This document shows positions 1-9,695 of a stretch of 64,000 bases of DNA, piece after piece. How positions within the stretch are numbered: the first letter of the stretch is position 1; every line of letters starts with the position of its first letter. The notes beneath the pieces were generated by a model, which was given only the letters and a program-made list of their open reading frames with translations, had not been told where the DNA came from and made no database searches. The position numbers and the translations under genes are program-made. This stretch comes from Mycetohabitans endofungorum (GTDB taxonomy: Bacteria > Pseudomonadota > Gammaproteobacteria > Burkholderiales > Burkholderiaceae). The DNA lies in assembly GCF_002927045.1 (NCBI RefSeq), contig NZ_PRDW01000011.1, positions 1 through 64,000 of the forward strand, given 5' to 3'.

Positions 1-303
1 GCGCTTGGGGAGAATGTGTTTGACGGGTTTATAGTTGACTGGCTACTGGAGACGGGCACGGCCGAAGCGATTATCCAGTCGATCCGGCAGTCGCGCCACG
101 GCGACGCGCCCATTTTGTTGCTCACGGGTAAGCTGGTGACAGGCGAGGCGAACGAGGATGAGGTGGCGCGGGTGATCCAGCAATACGACGTGAAACCCTT
201 TGAAAAGCCGGCGCGACTGAACTGGGTGGCTGTGGAACTGGCGCGCCGGCTCAAGGCGGGGGGGCATCTGGCTAAGGCCGCGGGGTGTGATGCAGATAGA
301 TGA
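1..303 (+). CDS. Response-regulator receiver domain, C-terminal part (cut by window edge)
   Basis: The frame is open to the first base, so the gene begins upstream of the window. The visible 100 residues follow a CheY-like receiver. The segment FIVDW places Asp at the phospho-acceptor position at the end of strand 3. LLLTG supplies the conserved Thr/Ser after strand 4, and VKPFEKP supplies the invariant Lys-Pro after strand 5. The chain stops soon after the last receiver helix, so no output domain follows. It could be a stand-alone receiver, the C-terminal receiver of a hybrid kinase, or a regulator cut short by decay. No partner kinase is visible. Receiver identity rests on the spacing of the D, T and K residues. 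Confidence 0.7.
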   Translation, partial: ALGENVFDGFIVDWLLETGTAEAIIQSIRQSRHGDAPILLLTGKLVTGEANEDEVARVIQQYDVKPFEKPARLNWVAVELARRLKAGGHLAKAAGCDADR

Positions 304-1079
304 CGCCCTGCCATACCAATTCGCCGACGTGATGATCGCCGAGCGTGCCACGACGTTGATCCAGCATGAGTGGGGACCATCCATAACAAACGAGTCGCTG
401 CGCTGCAAACAGTGCCGGGGGAAAACCGCTTGCCGTGCAACACGGTAGGCGGCAGCGACGCCGCGCCTGCGTGGCTGTATCGTGCGTTGCTGCTGCAACA
501 GCGGTGTGGCACATCGCGGCGATGCAATGGGGAGGCACCCATTTCGAGCTTCATGTACCACTAGGGTAAATGCTAGTTGTTACTGGGGAGGTGATTGTTT
601 AATCTTCAAACCGTTCGACGCACCGCATTGCAGTGGAGAACGAGGAGACAAGTGGCGTAAAGCGCCCGAAAACGAAAGCGCTGTTGGATAAATGTCCAAC
701 AGCGCTTTTTATTTGCACCGTCGATTAATGTTTATTAGACAATTGCGTGATCGCCGATTGTATGTCAGCCACGATTCAAGAGGCCGTGTCACCCGGTGTG
801 ACTGTTGCGTGTGCCGGGCACGGTCACCATCATGATGACTGTTACGATCGTGCCCGGACTGCGCTTACCCTGCGCCGGCGGCCGCACCTGTCGTCACGAT
901 CGCGCTTGCCGCAGGCACGCTGCACCGCCGCACTCGCTATGCAAAATTACATAACCGGTCGATTGGGTATAGCGAGCCTGACGTGGACCAACCCGATTGT
1001 ATGATGCGCGGCAGCTGTGCGGGCGAGACCGGTGTACGTCCGATCATTATGCACGATGCGGTATTAGCGCAACGGGCGT
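304..1079. other. Gene-poor gap with no supported CDS
   Basis: The stretch between the receiver-domain gene and the decayed liv operon has only short overlapping frames without domain signal. The one clear element is the terminator hairpin at 675-710. It probably holds eroded sequence, since the operon that follows is itself degraded. Confidence 0.5.
675..710 (+). terminator. Rho-independent terminator
   Basis: A perfect 14-bp inverted repeat (675-688 with 695-708) encloses a 6-nt loop and runs into a T-tract. It is clear on the plus strand, and the A-rich left side also makes it plausible on the minus strand. The transcript it ends is not evident, because the nearest supported gene stops about 370 bases upstream. 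Confidence 0.75.
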
Positions 1080-1287
1080 ATGGAGAATCACGAAATGGAG
1101 GAGAGCGTGAGATCTGGTCGACTTAAAAGCGTGCACCGATTCGCCGTCTTTTCTGCGTCATCGCCGGACGGTGCAATGCATGCTCAACATGCCCATTCGC
1201 CTGCTGAGTGTCGGGGAAACTACCCGTGGCTTTTCCGAAACAATATTAATAATTTAAATAAGTGGCCAATCAACGGCATACACGCAT

Positions 1288-2142
1288 ACATACGGAACCG
1301 TGACTTCGCCGCTGCAGGCCTATGCGACTGCGTTTCTGGGCACCCGCTAGGGATCTCGCCATGGATCGGCCTGGTGGCCAGCGTCGTTATCACGGCGCTG
1401 GCCGCGCTGACGATCGGCGCCATCATGATGTGGCTGTCCGGGCACTTCCTGCCGCTGGGTACGATTGTTTGGAGCCTTTCTCTGTTCTTCCTGCTCGGCA
1501 ATATGGAATTGCTGGTCAAGTACGACGGGATCAACGGCATCCCGGCGCTCGAGTTGTTCGGCTGGATATTGGATAGTGACCGCAGCATCTACTACTTGAT
1601 TTGGATGGTGGTGCTGGCCACGGTCGTGTCGGTGCAAAACCTGCTGAACAGCCGGCCCGGACGTGCAATCCGTGCGTTGCGCGGCGGGGGGGCGCTGGCT
1701 GAAGCGATGGGCGTAAACACGACATAGATGAAGATCGTGATTTCGTGTATGCAGCGGTGCTGGCCTCGATTTCGGGCTTCCTGTACACGGCATTTGCAGC
1801 GTACCGTCAATCCGACGCCCTTCGGCCTGAACCATGGAATCGAGTTTCTGTTCGTGGCTGTCGTCGGCGGCATTAAGCATGTATGGGGTGCTGTGCTTGG
1901 CGCGGTGATCCTGATGGTGCTGCAGGATTGGCTGCAGTCGCTGCTGCCCAAGCTGCTCGGCGAGAATGGTAACTTCTTCAAGGTCATCGTGTTCGGCGTG
2001 CTGATGGTGTTGCTGCTGCAATATGCGCGCAACGGCGTCTGGCCTATCATCGTGCGCTTTTTACCGCGAAGTCGCCGGGCGCAAGCGCCGCAGTCAGTCC
2101 AGCCGCCGCTGCCGCAACGTGCAAAGCCAACGGCCGGCGAAC
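1288..2142 (+). pseudogene. livM-like branched-chain amino-acid ABC permease, decayed
   Basis: Hydrophobic LivM-type sequence runs in pieces through several frames. One block (about 1340-1727) includes IMMWLSGHFLPLGTIVWSLS and the loop VKYDGINGIP. It ends in SRPGRAIRALRGGGALAEAMG, which matches the conserved cytoplasmic EAA-type loop of LivM permeases. A frame change follows near 1730, and a second block (about 1818-2050) gives FLFVAVVGGIKHVWGAVLGA. The C-terminus then reads directly into livG-like sequence without a stop or a new start. An intact family member would import leucine, isoleucine and valine with LivH, LivG, LivF and a periplasmic binding protein. No livH is present. A stop near 1348 and the frame breaks rule out a functional product. 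Confidence 0.8.
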
Positions 2143-2736
2143 TGCGGCCTACGCGCGGCGAGATCGCGTTCCGCGGGCAATGCATCGATCGACTCCGTTC
2201 GCACGATATCGTCAAGCGGGGCATCGGTCGTACGTTCCACGTGAAATTGCCGTCAACCATGACAGTGGCTCGAAATTGTCACGATTGGCGACCATCTACA
2301 TGGAACGACTGGCGTATGGCGCAGTATCACGGGAGCTGAACGGCGCGGAGGAGACGTGCCTGCTGGGTGAGGCGGCAATGCAGATCAAGCGCGTGGGGCT
2401 GAAGAAGCAGATGTATGACGAAGCTGGCAGCCTCGCCCTGGCCAACGACGGATTCTGAAAATTGCCCGCGCGTTGTGCTATGACCCAACGCTGCTGCTGG
2501 ACGAGCCGGCAGCCGGGCTGCGATATTAGAAAAAACAGCAGTTTGCCGAGTTGTTGCGTCGCCTCAATACTGAAGGCGTGAGCGTGTTACTGGTCGAGCG
2601 CGGCATGGATTTCGTGATGAATTTGATCGACCATTTGGTCAGCATGGAATTCGGGGCGAAGATCGCGGTGGGATTGCCCAACGAAGTGCAAGCAGACCCC
2701 GTAGTGCTCGACGTGTATTTGGGGGATAGAGTCTGA
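2143..2736 (+). pseudogene. livG-like ABC transporter ATPase, decayed and missing its Walker A end
   Basis: The sequence joins livM-derived codons to the middle of a LivG-type ATPase (GEIAFRGQCIDRLRSHDIV, then GIGRTF). The N-terminal part with the Walker A loop is therefore deleted. Further on, in another frame, come the Walker B segment [10 protein letters not shown], an in-frame stop at about 2527, and the C-terminal part VSVLLVERGMDFVMNLIDHL (normally an H-loop region) ending at 2736. Loss of Walker A, frame changes near 2280 and 2458, and the internal stop make this a clear pseudogene. It lies between livM and livF remnants, as expected for a liv operon. Confidence 0.85.
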
Positions 2737-3444
2737 AGGCCACCGGTAACAATCTGGATAAAACCATCCTCGACGTGTCGCACTTGGGCGTGCGCTATGG
2801 CAAGATCGACGCGCTGCGCGATGCGCACATCAAGGTGGGCGCGGGGCAGAACGTGACGGTCATCGGGCGGACGGCGCGGGCAAGTTCACTTTGCTCAACG
2901 CTCTTATGGGATCGTTGCCAAGCACGGGCCACGCTCAGGGCTCGATCCGCTATCTGGGCGAAGACGTCAACGGCATCGAGGTGGAGCGCCGCGTCGCGCG
3001 TAGCATGTGTTTAGTGCTTGTGCCTATCGACGCAAGCGTGCCGGAGAACGCCACTACCTGAATCAGACCGAGCCGGTTTTCAGCTTGTTCTTCCGGCTCA
3101 AGGAGCGGCGCAAGCAAGCCGCGGGCACGCTGTCCGGCTGGGAGCGATAAATGTTGGCAGTGAGCCGCGCGTTGATGGGCAAGCCCGATCTGTTGATGCT
3201 CGACGGGCCCTGGGATTGGCGCCGCTGATCACGAAGGAGTCTTGCATATCATCGCGAACCTGCGCAGGACCGGCGTAGCGACGTTGTTGATTGAGCAGAA
3301 CGCGCGCGCCGCGTTGCAAACGTCCGATTCGGCTATGTGATAGAGACTGGCGACTTGGTGCGGGATGGCCCGGCGGCATCGCTTATGTTGAATCCTCGCG
3401 TGATTGCGACCTACTTGGACCTTGCCAAGAAGACCGCAGCGTAG
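2737..3444 (+). pseudogene. livF-like ABC transporter ATPase, decayed
   Basis: The start reads ILDVSHLGVRYGKIDALRD, typical of LivF, and then enters a damaged Walker A region (VIGRTARAS in one frame, GAGKFTLLNALMG in the next). SIRYLGEDVNGIEVERRVAR continues in the second frame. The signature and Walker B parts near 3130-3230 are broken by frame changes, with DGPWDW where a Walker B DEP would be expected. The C-terminus is recognisable (VIETGDLVRDGPAASLMLNP then VIATYLDLAKK) and ends at 3444. At least four frame breaks are visible. This is the last gene of a dead liv operon directly upstream of the mnmG promoter. Confidence 0.85.
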
Positions 3445-3631
3445 CGTTTCTTCGCGACCGGCCTTGCGGCTAGGGCCGGCGAGGCGAGGACGCCGAGAAG
3501 GGGGGCCGGGCTAACAAGGCCGCTGGGGTCATCCGGTGGCTTTGTCGTTTTCGGCGCAAATCCTCGGGGCGCAATGCCGTGGGCATCAAGTCAGCGCCGC
3601 TTCGTCCAGTATGAGGCGATGATTCCGCAGT

Positions 3632-3647
3632 TGTTTCACGTGAAACA
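3632..3647. promoter_or_regulatory. parS centromere site 1
   Basis: A perfect 16-bp palindrome, TGTTTCACGTGAAACA, identical to the broadly conserved chromosomal parS consensus that ParB binds and from which it spreads as a CTP-dependent clamp. It lies in the non-coding gap (3445-3769) upstream of mnmG, about 3.8 kb from parB. Together with the second copy inside mnmG it marks the origin-proximal centromere of the chromosome. Confidence 0.95.
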
Positions 3648-3682
3648 CGACGCTTTTTTCACGCATAGGTCGTGCGGGTTAA

Positions 3683-3710
3683 TTCACCAGCGTGGCTGAG
3701 CCGCTATAAT
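3683..3710 (+). promoter_or_regulatory. Sigma70-type promoter for mnmG-rsmG-parAB
   Basis: TTCACC at 3683-3688 and a perfect TATAAT at 3705-3710 are separated by 16 bp. This places a transcription start near 3717, about 50 bases before the mnmG ATG. The promoter lies only 35 bp from parS site 1, so ParB loading could influence it. That influence is an inference. Confidence 0.7.
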
Positions 3711-3769
3711 TCGCTGGTTCCCTTATCTCTTTTGCAGGGGCGCGCACGGTTGCTCGGCGCGTCATCATC

Positions 3770-5779
3770 ATGCTTTACCCCACCGAATTTGATGTCATCG
3801 TGGTTGGCGGCGGACATGCCGGCACCGAAGCCGCGCTTGCTTCCGCCCGGATGGGCGCGAAGACGTTGCTGCTGACCCATAACATCGAGACGCTTGGCCA
3901 GATGAGTTGCAATCCCTCGATTGGGGGCATTGGTAAAGGACACCTGGTCAAGGAGGTCGATGCTTTGGGTGGGGCAATGGCGGCTGCCACCGATGAAGCC
4001 GGAATCCAATTTCGTATTCTCAATTCGTCCAAAGGCCCCGCCGTTCGAGCGACTCGCGCACAAGCCGACCGTATCTTGTACAAGGCGGCGATTCGACGCC
4101 GTTTGGAAAACCAACCGAACCTGTGGTTGTTCCAGCAATCCGTTGACGACTTGATCATCGAAGGCGACTGTGTAGCAGGCGCTGTCACGCAGGTCGGCAT
4201 TCGCTTCCGTTCTCGTGCGGTTGTCTTGACCACAGGCACGTTCCTGGACGGCAAAATCCATGTCGGCCTGAACAACTATACGGGCGGTCGCGCCGGCGAT
4301 CCGGCCGCGGTGTCGCTGTCAGCGCGCCTGAAGGAACTGAAGCTACCACAGGGACGATTGAAGACCGGCACACCGCCCCGGATCGATGGCCGATCCATCG
4401 ATTTCTCGAAGCTGGAAGAGCAGCCGGGTGATTTGGATCCAATCCCGGTATTCTCGTTTCTGGGTCGCGTCGATCAGCACCCGCGGCAAGTGCCGTGCTG
4501 GGTGACGCATACGAACGCGCGGACGCACGAGATCATCCGTAGTGGTCTGGATCGCTCACCGATGTACACCGGCGTGATCGAAGGCGTAGGCCCCCGCTAT
4601 TGCCCCTCGATCGAGGACAAGATTCATCGATTCACCACCAAGGACTCCCATCAGATCTTTTTGGAGCCGGAAGGGTTGACGACGAACGAGTTCTATCCGA
4701 ATGGTGTCTCGACCAGCTTGCCGTTCGACGTGCAACTGAACCTGATTCGTTCGATGAAAGGTCTCGAGCACGCTCATATCCTGCGACCGGGCTATGCAAT
4801 CGAATATGATTATTTCGATCCACGGGCACTGAAGGCATCGCTGGAGACGAAGGCGATCACAGGATTGTTCTTTGCCGGACAAATCAACGGAACGACCGGG
4901 TATGAAGAAGCCGCTGCTCAGGGGCTACTGGCGGGCATCAATGCGGGGCGCTTTGTGCAACAGCGCGATGCATGGGTGCCCCGTCGCGACCAGGCGTACT
5001 TGGGTGTGCTCGTCGACGATCTTGTGACGCGGGGCGTCTCTGAGCCTTACCGCATGTTCACCAGCCGGGCTGAATACCGGTTGAGCCTGCGCGAAGACAA
5101 CGCCGATATGCGGCTGACGGAGGTCGGCCGGGAATTGGGTGTCGTCGACGATGCGCGGTGGGAGGCATTCTCGCGTAAACGCGATGCTGTTTCACGTGAA
5201 ACAGCCCGTTTGAAGTCGATATGGGTCAATCCTAAGACGTTGCCACAGGAGGATGCGATTGCGTTGCTGGGCAAGCCGATCGACCATGAATACAGCCTGG
5301 CGGATTTGTTGCGTCGTCCTGGAGTGGGCTATGACGGCTTGATGGCACTGCAGGCCAGCCGCTATGCGCCACCCGACGTATTGGTCGATGATCCGGGGCT
5401 ACTCGAGCAGGTCAAGTACCAGATCGAGATCGGGATCAAGTATCAAGGCTATATCGAGCGACAAGCAGGCGAAATCGAGCGAAACGAAGCGCATGAGAAC
5501 ACCCGGCTGCCGGCGGACTTGGATTACGCGCAGGTCCGCGGGTTGTCGTTCGAGGTCCGCCAAAAGCTGAATCATCATCGTCCTGAAACCATTGGCCAAG
5601 CCTCACGGATTTCCGGCGTGACACCCGCGGCCATTTCGCTGTTGATGGTTCATCTGAAGAAAGGCCTGGGTCGCTCGACACCGAAAAAAAGCGCGGTGGC
5701 GGCGAATACCACTCTCACTGAATCGGAAGCCGTCGATGCCACAACGGGCGCTTCCTCCACTCGGTCTACTGCGCAATGA
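3770..5779 (+). CDS. mnmG: tRNA uridine-5-carboxymethylaminomethyl modification enzyme MnmG (GidA)
   Basis: A 669-residue FAD protein that with MnmE installs the carboxymethylaminomethyl (or aminomethyl) group on U34 of tRNAs reading split-box codons. The N-terminal dinucleotide-binding motif [10 protein letters not shown] begins at residue 13. Both family signatures are present: [15 protein letters not shown] around residue 275, and a Gly/Ala-rich segment containing [16 protein letters not shown] near 370. The C-terminal helical MnmE-binding domain is complete. Length matches the family, with a short extra tail. There is no strong Shine-Dalgarno before the ATG. The stop overlaps the rsmG start by four bases. 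A perfect parS site lies inside the reading frame at 5188-5203, encoding AVSRETA. Confidence 0.97.
   Translation: MLYPTEFDVIVVGGGHAGTEAALASARMGAKTLLLTHNIETLGQMSCNPSIGGIGKGHLVKEVDALGGAMAAATDEAGIQFRILNSSKGPAVRATRAQADRILYKAAIRRRLENQPNLWLFQQSVDDLIIEGDCVAGAVTQVGIRFRSRAVVLTTGTFLDGKIHVGLNNYTGGRAGDPAAVSLSARLKELKLPQGRLKTGTPPRIDGRSIDFSKLEEQPGDLDPIPVFSFLGRVDQHPRQVPCWVTHTNARTHEIIRSGLDRSPMYTGVIEGVGPRYCPSIEDKIHRFTTKDSHQIFLEPEGLTTNEFYPNGVSTSLPFDVQLNLIRSMKGLEHAHILRPGYAIEYDYFDPRALKASLETKAITGLFFAGQINGTTGYEEAAAQGLLAGINAGRFVQQRDAWVPRRDQAYLGVLVDDLVTRGVSEPYRMFTSRAEYRLSLREDNADMRLTEVGRELGVVDDARWEAFSRKRDAVSRETARLKSIWVNPKTLPQEDAIALLGKPIDHEYSLADLLRRPGVGYDGLMALQASRYAPPDVLVDDPGLLEQVKYQIEIGIKYQGYIERQAGEIERNEAHENTRLPADLDYAQVRGLSFEVRQKLNHHRPETIGQASRISGVTPAAISLLMVHLKKGLGRSTPKKSAVAANTTLTESEAVDATTGASSTRSTAQ
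5188..5203. promoter_or_regulatory. parS centromere site 2, inside mnmG
   Basis: A second perfect TGTTTCACGTGAAACA lies within the mnmG coding sequence, about 1.56 kb from the first copy. Coding constraint has evidently accommodated the 16-bp ParB site. Clustered parS copies around gidA-parAB are usual for chromosomal partition loci. Confidence 0.95.
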
Positions 5780-6486
5780 TACGTACCGGGAATGGAGCAG
5801 TTCGAAACACGCCCGAAGACTTCGCGGCGCAACGGCCCGAGCTTGAGCGATTGTTGCGTGGCGGTGCCACTGAGCTGGGCGTTCCGCTGTCGGAAGGGCA
5901 GATCGGCGGATTGTTGGACTATGTCGGCTTGCTGGCGAAATGGAATGCGGTCTACAACCTGACGGCGATTCGCGAACCGCGCCAAATGGTGATCCAGCAC
6001 CTGCTCGATTCGCTGGCGATCGTGCCGCATATCGCGTCCCGTTCGCCAGCGTCATTGCTCGATGTCGGTTCGGGCGGTGGTCTGCCAGGGATCGTGATCG
6101 CGCTCGCTATGCCGTTCTGCGACGTAGTGACCAACGATATCGTGCACAAGAAAACCGCATTTCAGCAGCAAGCCAAGGGATGCTTGCGCTTGCCGAACCT
6201 GTCTATCGTGACCGGCCACGTGCAGACGTTGCGTGCCGAGACTGACGTACCGGGTCGATTCAATGCGATCGTATCGCGCGCGTTTGCGGAGCTGGCCGAT
6301 TTTGTTACGCTCGCTCGGCATTTGGTCACGCCAGGCGGCGCGTTGTGGGCCATGAAGGGCGTTCGTCCGGATGAGGAGATCGCCCGGTTGCCGGCTGGCG
6401 CGACAGTGCGCCAGGTCATTCATCTGACTGTTCCGTCGCTCGATGCCGAGCGTCATCTTGTTGAAATAGCCGTGGAGCCTGAATGA
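5776..6486 (+). CDS. rsmG: 16S rRNA (guanine527-N7)-methyltransferase RsmG (GidB)
   Basis: A 236-residue class I SAM-dependent methyltransferase that methylates N7 of G527 in 16S rRNA. The family segment [12 protein letters not shown] is at residues 55-66, and the SAM-binding glycine loop [12 protein letters not shown] is at about 94-105. A conserved acidic/Asn segment ([12 protein letters not shown]) and VSRAFAEL follow. Loss of RsmG gives low-level streptomycin resistance in other bacteria; here the gene is complete. It overlaps mnmG by ATGA at its start and parA by ATGA at its end, so the three genes are probably translationally coupled. Confidence 0.96.
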   Translation: MIRTGNGAVRNTPEDFAAQRPELERLLRGGATELGVPLSEGQIGGLLDYVGLLAKWNAVYNLTAIREPRQMVIQHLLDSLAIVPHIASRSPASLLDVGSGGGLPGIVIALAMPFCDVVTNDIVHKKTAFQQQAKGCLRLPNLSIVTGHVQTLRAETDVPGRFNAIVSRAFAELADFVTLARHLVTPGGALWAMKGVRPDEEIARLPAGATVRQVIHLTVPSLDAERHLVEIAVEPE

Positions 6487-7325
6487 GCGATGCTGACAAC
6501 ACCCTGGCCGAGTCGCGCGTGGTGAACGCGACCAGTCCCGCAGGCCAGCAAGCCGTGGCCAAAATCTTTTGTATCGCGAACCAGAAGGGCGGCGTTGGCA
6601 AGACCACGACGTCGGTTAACCTTGCCGCGAGCCTGGTGATGCAGGGACAGCGCGTGTTGCTGATCGATCTCGATCCACAAGGCAACGCGACGATGGGCAG
6701 TGGCGTGGACAAGGCCAATTGCGATAACACTGTCTATGAGGTATTGGTCGACGGCGTGGCGATCGCCGATGCCTGCACCCGCGCGCCGACGTCGGGATAC
6801 GACGTGTTACCGGCGAATCGTGAGCTTGCGGGCGCCGAAGTCGAACTCGTGAGCGCGCCGCAACGCGAGCGACGGCTCAAGGACGCGCTAGCTAAGGTTG
6901 CCGATGCTTACGACTTCGTGCTGATCGACTGCCCGCCGGCATTATCGTTGCTGACCCTGAATGGTTTATGCGCGGCACATGGTGTGATCATCCCGATGCA
7001 GTGCGAGTACTTCGCGCTCGAGGGATTGTCCGACCTGGTCAATACCATCAAGCAGATTCACGCGAACCTGAATCGCGAGTTGACCGTGATCGGCCTGTTG
7101 CGGGTCATGTTCGATCCACGAATCACGCTGCAACAGCAGGTATCAGATCAATTGAAGCAGCATTTTGGCGACAAGGTATTCAATGCGGTGATTCCCCGCA
7201 ATGTCCGGTTGGCCGAAGCGCCTAGCTATGGGATGCCGGGCATCGTATTCGATGGTGCGTCACGGGGCGCCCAGGCATACCTGCAATTCGGTGCAGAAAT
7301 GATTGAGCGCGTGCGTGCGCTATAG
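6483..7325 (+). CDS. parA: Chromosome partitioning ATPase ParA (Soj)
   Basis: A 280-residue deviant Walker-type ATPase that moves ParB-parS complexes of the replicated origin along the nucleoid. The deviant Walker A motif KGGVGKT is at residues 35-41, A' is [11 protein letters not shown], and Walker B is [10 protein letters not shown]. It has only a short N-terminal extension and no helix-turn-helix, which marks the small chromosomal type and not the large plasmid Ia type. Its start overlaps the rsmG stop, and parB follows after a 66-bp gap. Confidence 0.96.
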   Translation: MSDADNTLAESRVVNATSPAGQQAVAKIFCIANQKGGVGKTTTSVNLAASLVMQGQRVLLIDLDPQGNATMGSGVDKANCDNTVYEVLVDGVAIADACTRAPTSGYDVLPANRELAGAEVELVSAPQRERRLKDALAKVADAYDFVLIDCPPALSLLTLNGLCAAHGVIIPMQCEYFALEGLSDLVNTIKQIHANLNRELTVIGLLRVMFDPRITLQQQVSDQLKQHFGDKVFNAVIPRNVRLAEAPSYGMPGIVFDGASRGAQAYLQFGAEMIERVRAL

Positions 7326-7391
7326 GGCTTGTTTGCGCATGGACAGGTCGGGTGAAACAGGCGTCGCGGCGGAGCCGCGTCGTGAGGGACG

Positions 7392-8285
7392 ATGATGAAC
7401 GCAGCAGCAGTCAAGAAGAAGGGATTGGGTCGGGGCCTCGATGCACTGCTCGGGGGCAGTGCCGACATTACCGAGGCCGTCAAGCAGCAGGGCTTGCCGA
7501 GCGTGCTGCCGCTGGACCGGCTGCAACCCGGCAAATACCAGCCGCGCACGCGGATGGACGAAGGTGCATTACAGGAGCTTGCTGCGAGCATCCGCGCGCA
7601 GGGGTTGATGCAGCCAATTCTGGTGCGACCGGTGGCGGCGCAGCGCTATGAGATCATTGCCGGGGAGCGGCGCTTTCGCGCGGCACGGCTCGCCGGCCTC
7701 GACGAGGTGCCGGTGCTGGTCAAGCAGGTCGCGGACGAAGCGGCGGCCGCGATGGCGCTGATCGAGAATATTCAGCGCGAGGATCTCAATCCGCTCGAGG
7801 AGGCGCAGGGCATCCAGCGACTGCTCGACGAATTCAAGTTCACGCACGAGCAAGCAGCCGAGTCGCTCGGACGCTCGCGTAGCGCGGTGTCGAACCTGCT
7901 GCGATTGCTCAATCTGGCACAGCCGGTTCAGACCATGCTGCTGGCGGGCGATCTCGACATGGGACATGCCCGGGCACTGTTGGCAGTGGATGGTGCGACC
8001 CAGATCACGTTGGCGAACCAGGTGGTCAACCGCCGATTGTCGGTCCGTGAAACGGAGAAGCTAGTTGCGGCCACTGCCAAGGAGGCACCGCCATCGGCCA
8101 AGCGGGCGAGCCAGGAGCGCAGCCGTGACATCATGCGGCTCGAAGAGGAGGTGTCTGACCTGGTCGCGGCCACGGTCAGGATTAAGATGGGCCGACGTGG
8201 CCGTGGGCAGCTGACAATCGACTTTGGCAGCCTCGATGCATTGGATGGCATCCTGTTACGCCTGCGTCGCGACGCAACTGCGTGA
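7392..8285 (+). CDS. parB: Chromosome partitioning protein ParB (Spo0J)
   Basis: A 297-residue parS-binding CTPase clamp. A ParA-stimulating N-terminus rich in Lys and Gly (KKKGLGRGLDALL) is followed by the CTP-binding box with GERRFRAARLAG near 91-102 and ENIQREDLNPLEEAQ. A helix-turn-helix segment (THEQAAESLGRSRSAVSNLL) and a C-terminal dimerisation domain complete it. Two ATG codons sit in tandem at 7392 and 7395. It belongs with the two parS sites at 3632 and 5188. The next gene starts with a GTG that overlaps the stop by four bases. Confidence 0.96.
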   Translation: MMNAAAVKKKGLGRGLDALLGGSADITEAVKQQGLPSVLPLDRLQPGKYQPRTRMDEGALQELAASIRAQGLMQPILVRPVAAQRYEIIAGERRFRAARLAGLDEVPVLVKQVADEAAAAMALIENIQREDLNPLEEAQGIQRLLDEFKFTHEQAAESLGRSRSAVSNLLRLLNLAQPVQTMLLAGDLDMGHARALLAVDGATQITLANQVVNRRLSVRETEKLVAATAKEAPPSAKRASQERSRDIMRLEEEVSDLVAATVRIKMGRRGRGQLTIDFGSLDALDGILLRLRRDATA

Positions 8286-9475
8286 AGCTGCCTCACCAGG
8301 AGTCGTCGCGCCTCGTGCAACGCGCGCAGCCCGACGCTGTGCCACGCGGCACGGGCGCCGCCTATCGCCGGATCCGTCGCGTTATCGTGGCAGTGCGTCG
8401 CGGGTTTGCTAAGGAGCCCATACTGGCGACGCTGGTCGCTGCGTTCGTACTATTGCAGTGCGTTTACCCGCAGCCCTGGCGCACCATGCCGGCCCAAGTC
8501 GACTGGCAAACCGTGATGACGCTGGCTGGTCTGCTGATGCTGACCAAAGCGGTCGAATATTCAGGATTTCTGACATGGGCGTCGCATCGCCTGGTGCGTC
8601 GTATCCATAGTGAACGGGGCCTCGCGTTGTGGCTGCTCGCCGCCGGCTTGTCAACGCTGCTCACCAATGACGTTGCGTTATTTGTGGTCGTTCCCTTGAT
8701 GCTGTCGCTGCATGCGCTCGTGCCGCTGCCCGTCGGCCGCCTGGTGGTCCTCGTGGCTTTGGCGGTCAATGCCGGCTCCATCCTGACGCCGTTCGGCAAC
8801 CCGCAGAACCTGTTCCTGTGGCAGCGCAGCGGCGAGTCGTTTCTCGCGTTTATCGTCGCGCTTGCGCCGCTGTGCGCCGCGCTGATGGCCGTGCTGGTGG
8901 CGTTGACGCTGGTGATCTGCCGCTCGCGGCCATTGGACCTGTCGCGTGATCCATTGCCGGGCACGCTTGATTGGCCGTTGTTTTGCGCCGCCGTGGCCTC
9001 GTTTGCCGGCTTCGTGGCGCTGGCCGACGCACATCACGCCGGAATCGGCCTTGCGTTGGTGGCACTGGGCTTGGGGGCGTGGCGGCGCGATATTGTGATG
9101 CGCATCGACTGGCTGTTACTGCTGATCTTCGTGCTGATGTTCGTCGTGCTGCGCAGTGCTGCGTCGCTGCCGATCGTGCACCGGCTGCTGGCGGGCGCCG
9201 ATCTCACGCGGCCGGGGCCAGCCTACCTTGCCGGCGCACTGGTGTCGCAGCTCGTTAGCAATGTGCCGGCTGCGATCATGCTCGCCGAGTTCTCGCAGGA
9301 TTGGCGCGCGCTCGCATTCGGCGTCAGCGTTGGCGGCTTTGGCATCGCGATCGGTTCGCTGGCGAACCTCATTGCGATGCGTCTGGTCGGCGCGCATGGC
9401 TGCTGGTGGCGCTTTCACGCGATTTCGCTGCCATTTTACGTGCTTGCGTTGCTGCTGGGCGGGGTATTGTTATAG
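8282..9475 (+). CDS. SLC13/ArsB/NhaD-like (ion transporter superfamily) inner-membrane permease
   Basis: A 397-residue polytopic membrane protein with roughly ten to eleven hydrophobic segments. The re-entrant-loop signatures of the ion transporter superfamily appear twice: LSTLLTNDVALFVVVPL followed by FGNPQNLFL in the first half, and VSNVPAAIML in the second. These resemble SLC13, NhaD and CitMHS proteins, so the substrate may be Na+/H+, an oxyanion or a carboxylate; the sequence alone does not decide. The GTG start overlaps the parB stop (GTGA), implying translational coupling to the partition operon. A later in-frame start would remove the basic cytosolic N-terminus but not the membrane domain. 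Confidence 0.8.
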   Translation: MKLPHQESSRLVQRAQPDAVPRGTGAAYRRIRRVIVAVRRGFAKEPILATLVAAFVLLQCVYPQPWRTMPAQVDWQTVMTLAGLLMLTKAVEYSGFLTWASHRLVRRIHSERGLALWLLAAGLSTLLTNDVALFVVVPLMLSLHALVPLPVGRLVVLVALAVNAGSILTPFGNPQNLFLWQRSGESFLAFIVALAPLCAALMAVLVALTLVICRSRPLDLSRDPLPGTLDWPLFCAAVASFAGFVALADAHHAGIGLALVALGLGAWRRDIVMRIDWLLLLIFVLMFVVLRSAASLPIVHRLLAGADLTRPGPAYLAGALVSQLVSNVPAAIMLAEFSQDWRALAFGVSVGGFGIAIGSLANLIAMRLVGAHGCWWRFHAISLPFYVLALLLGGVLL

Positions 9476-9596
9476 CGCAGGCGTGCCCCATGACGCATGT
9501 CCGCGTTAGCGTGCAGTAAGGAAAAACCTGCGGCAAACGATGCTGCGCATCGCTGCACGCCGGGCCGGATGCGCGCGTGCCGGCGGCAATAAAGCC

Positions 9597-9625
9597 TTGA
9601 ATAGGCTGCAACAATCGCTTACAAT
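9597..9625 (+). promoter_or_regulatory. Sigma70-type promoter for the atp operon
   Basis: TTGAAT at 9597-9602 and TACAAT at 9620-9625 are separated by exactly 17 bp, about 70 bases upstream of atpI. This is a strong match to the housekeeping consensus in an otherwise GC-rich gap, and the expected place for transcription of the nine-gene ATP synthase operon. Confidence 0.7.
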
Positions 9626-9695
9626 CGCCCGGATTTATCAGCTTGCCTACCCCGAAAGGCGCGCGTAAGCGTGGTGGGGCTGCAAAGGATTTGTG

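Noticed and set aside
2233-2248. Third parS-like palindrome in the livG remnant (CGTTCCACGTGAAATT)
   Set aside because: It has three mismatches to the 16-bp consensus, including the last two bases. The central CACGTG core alone is not enough for ParB specificity.
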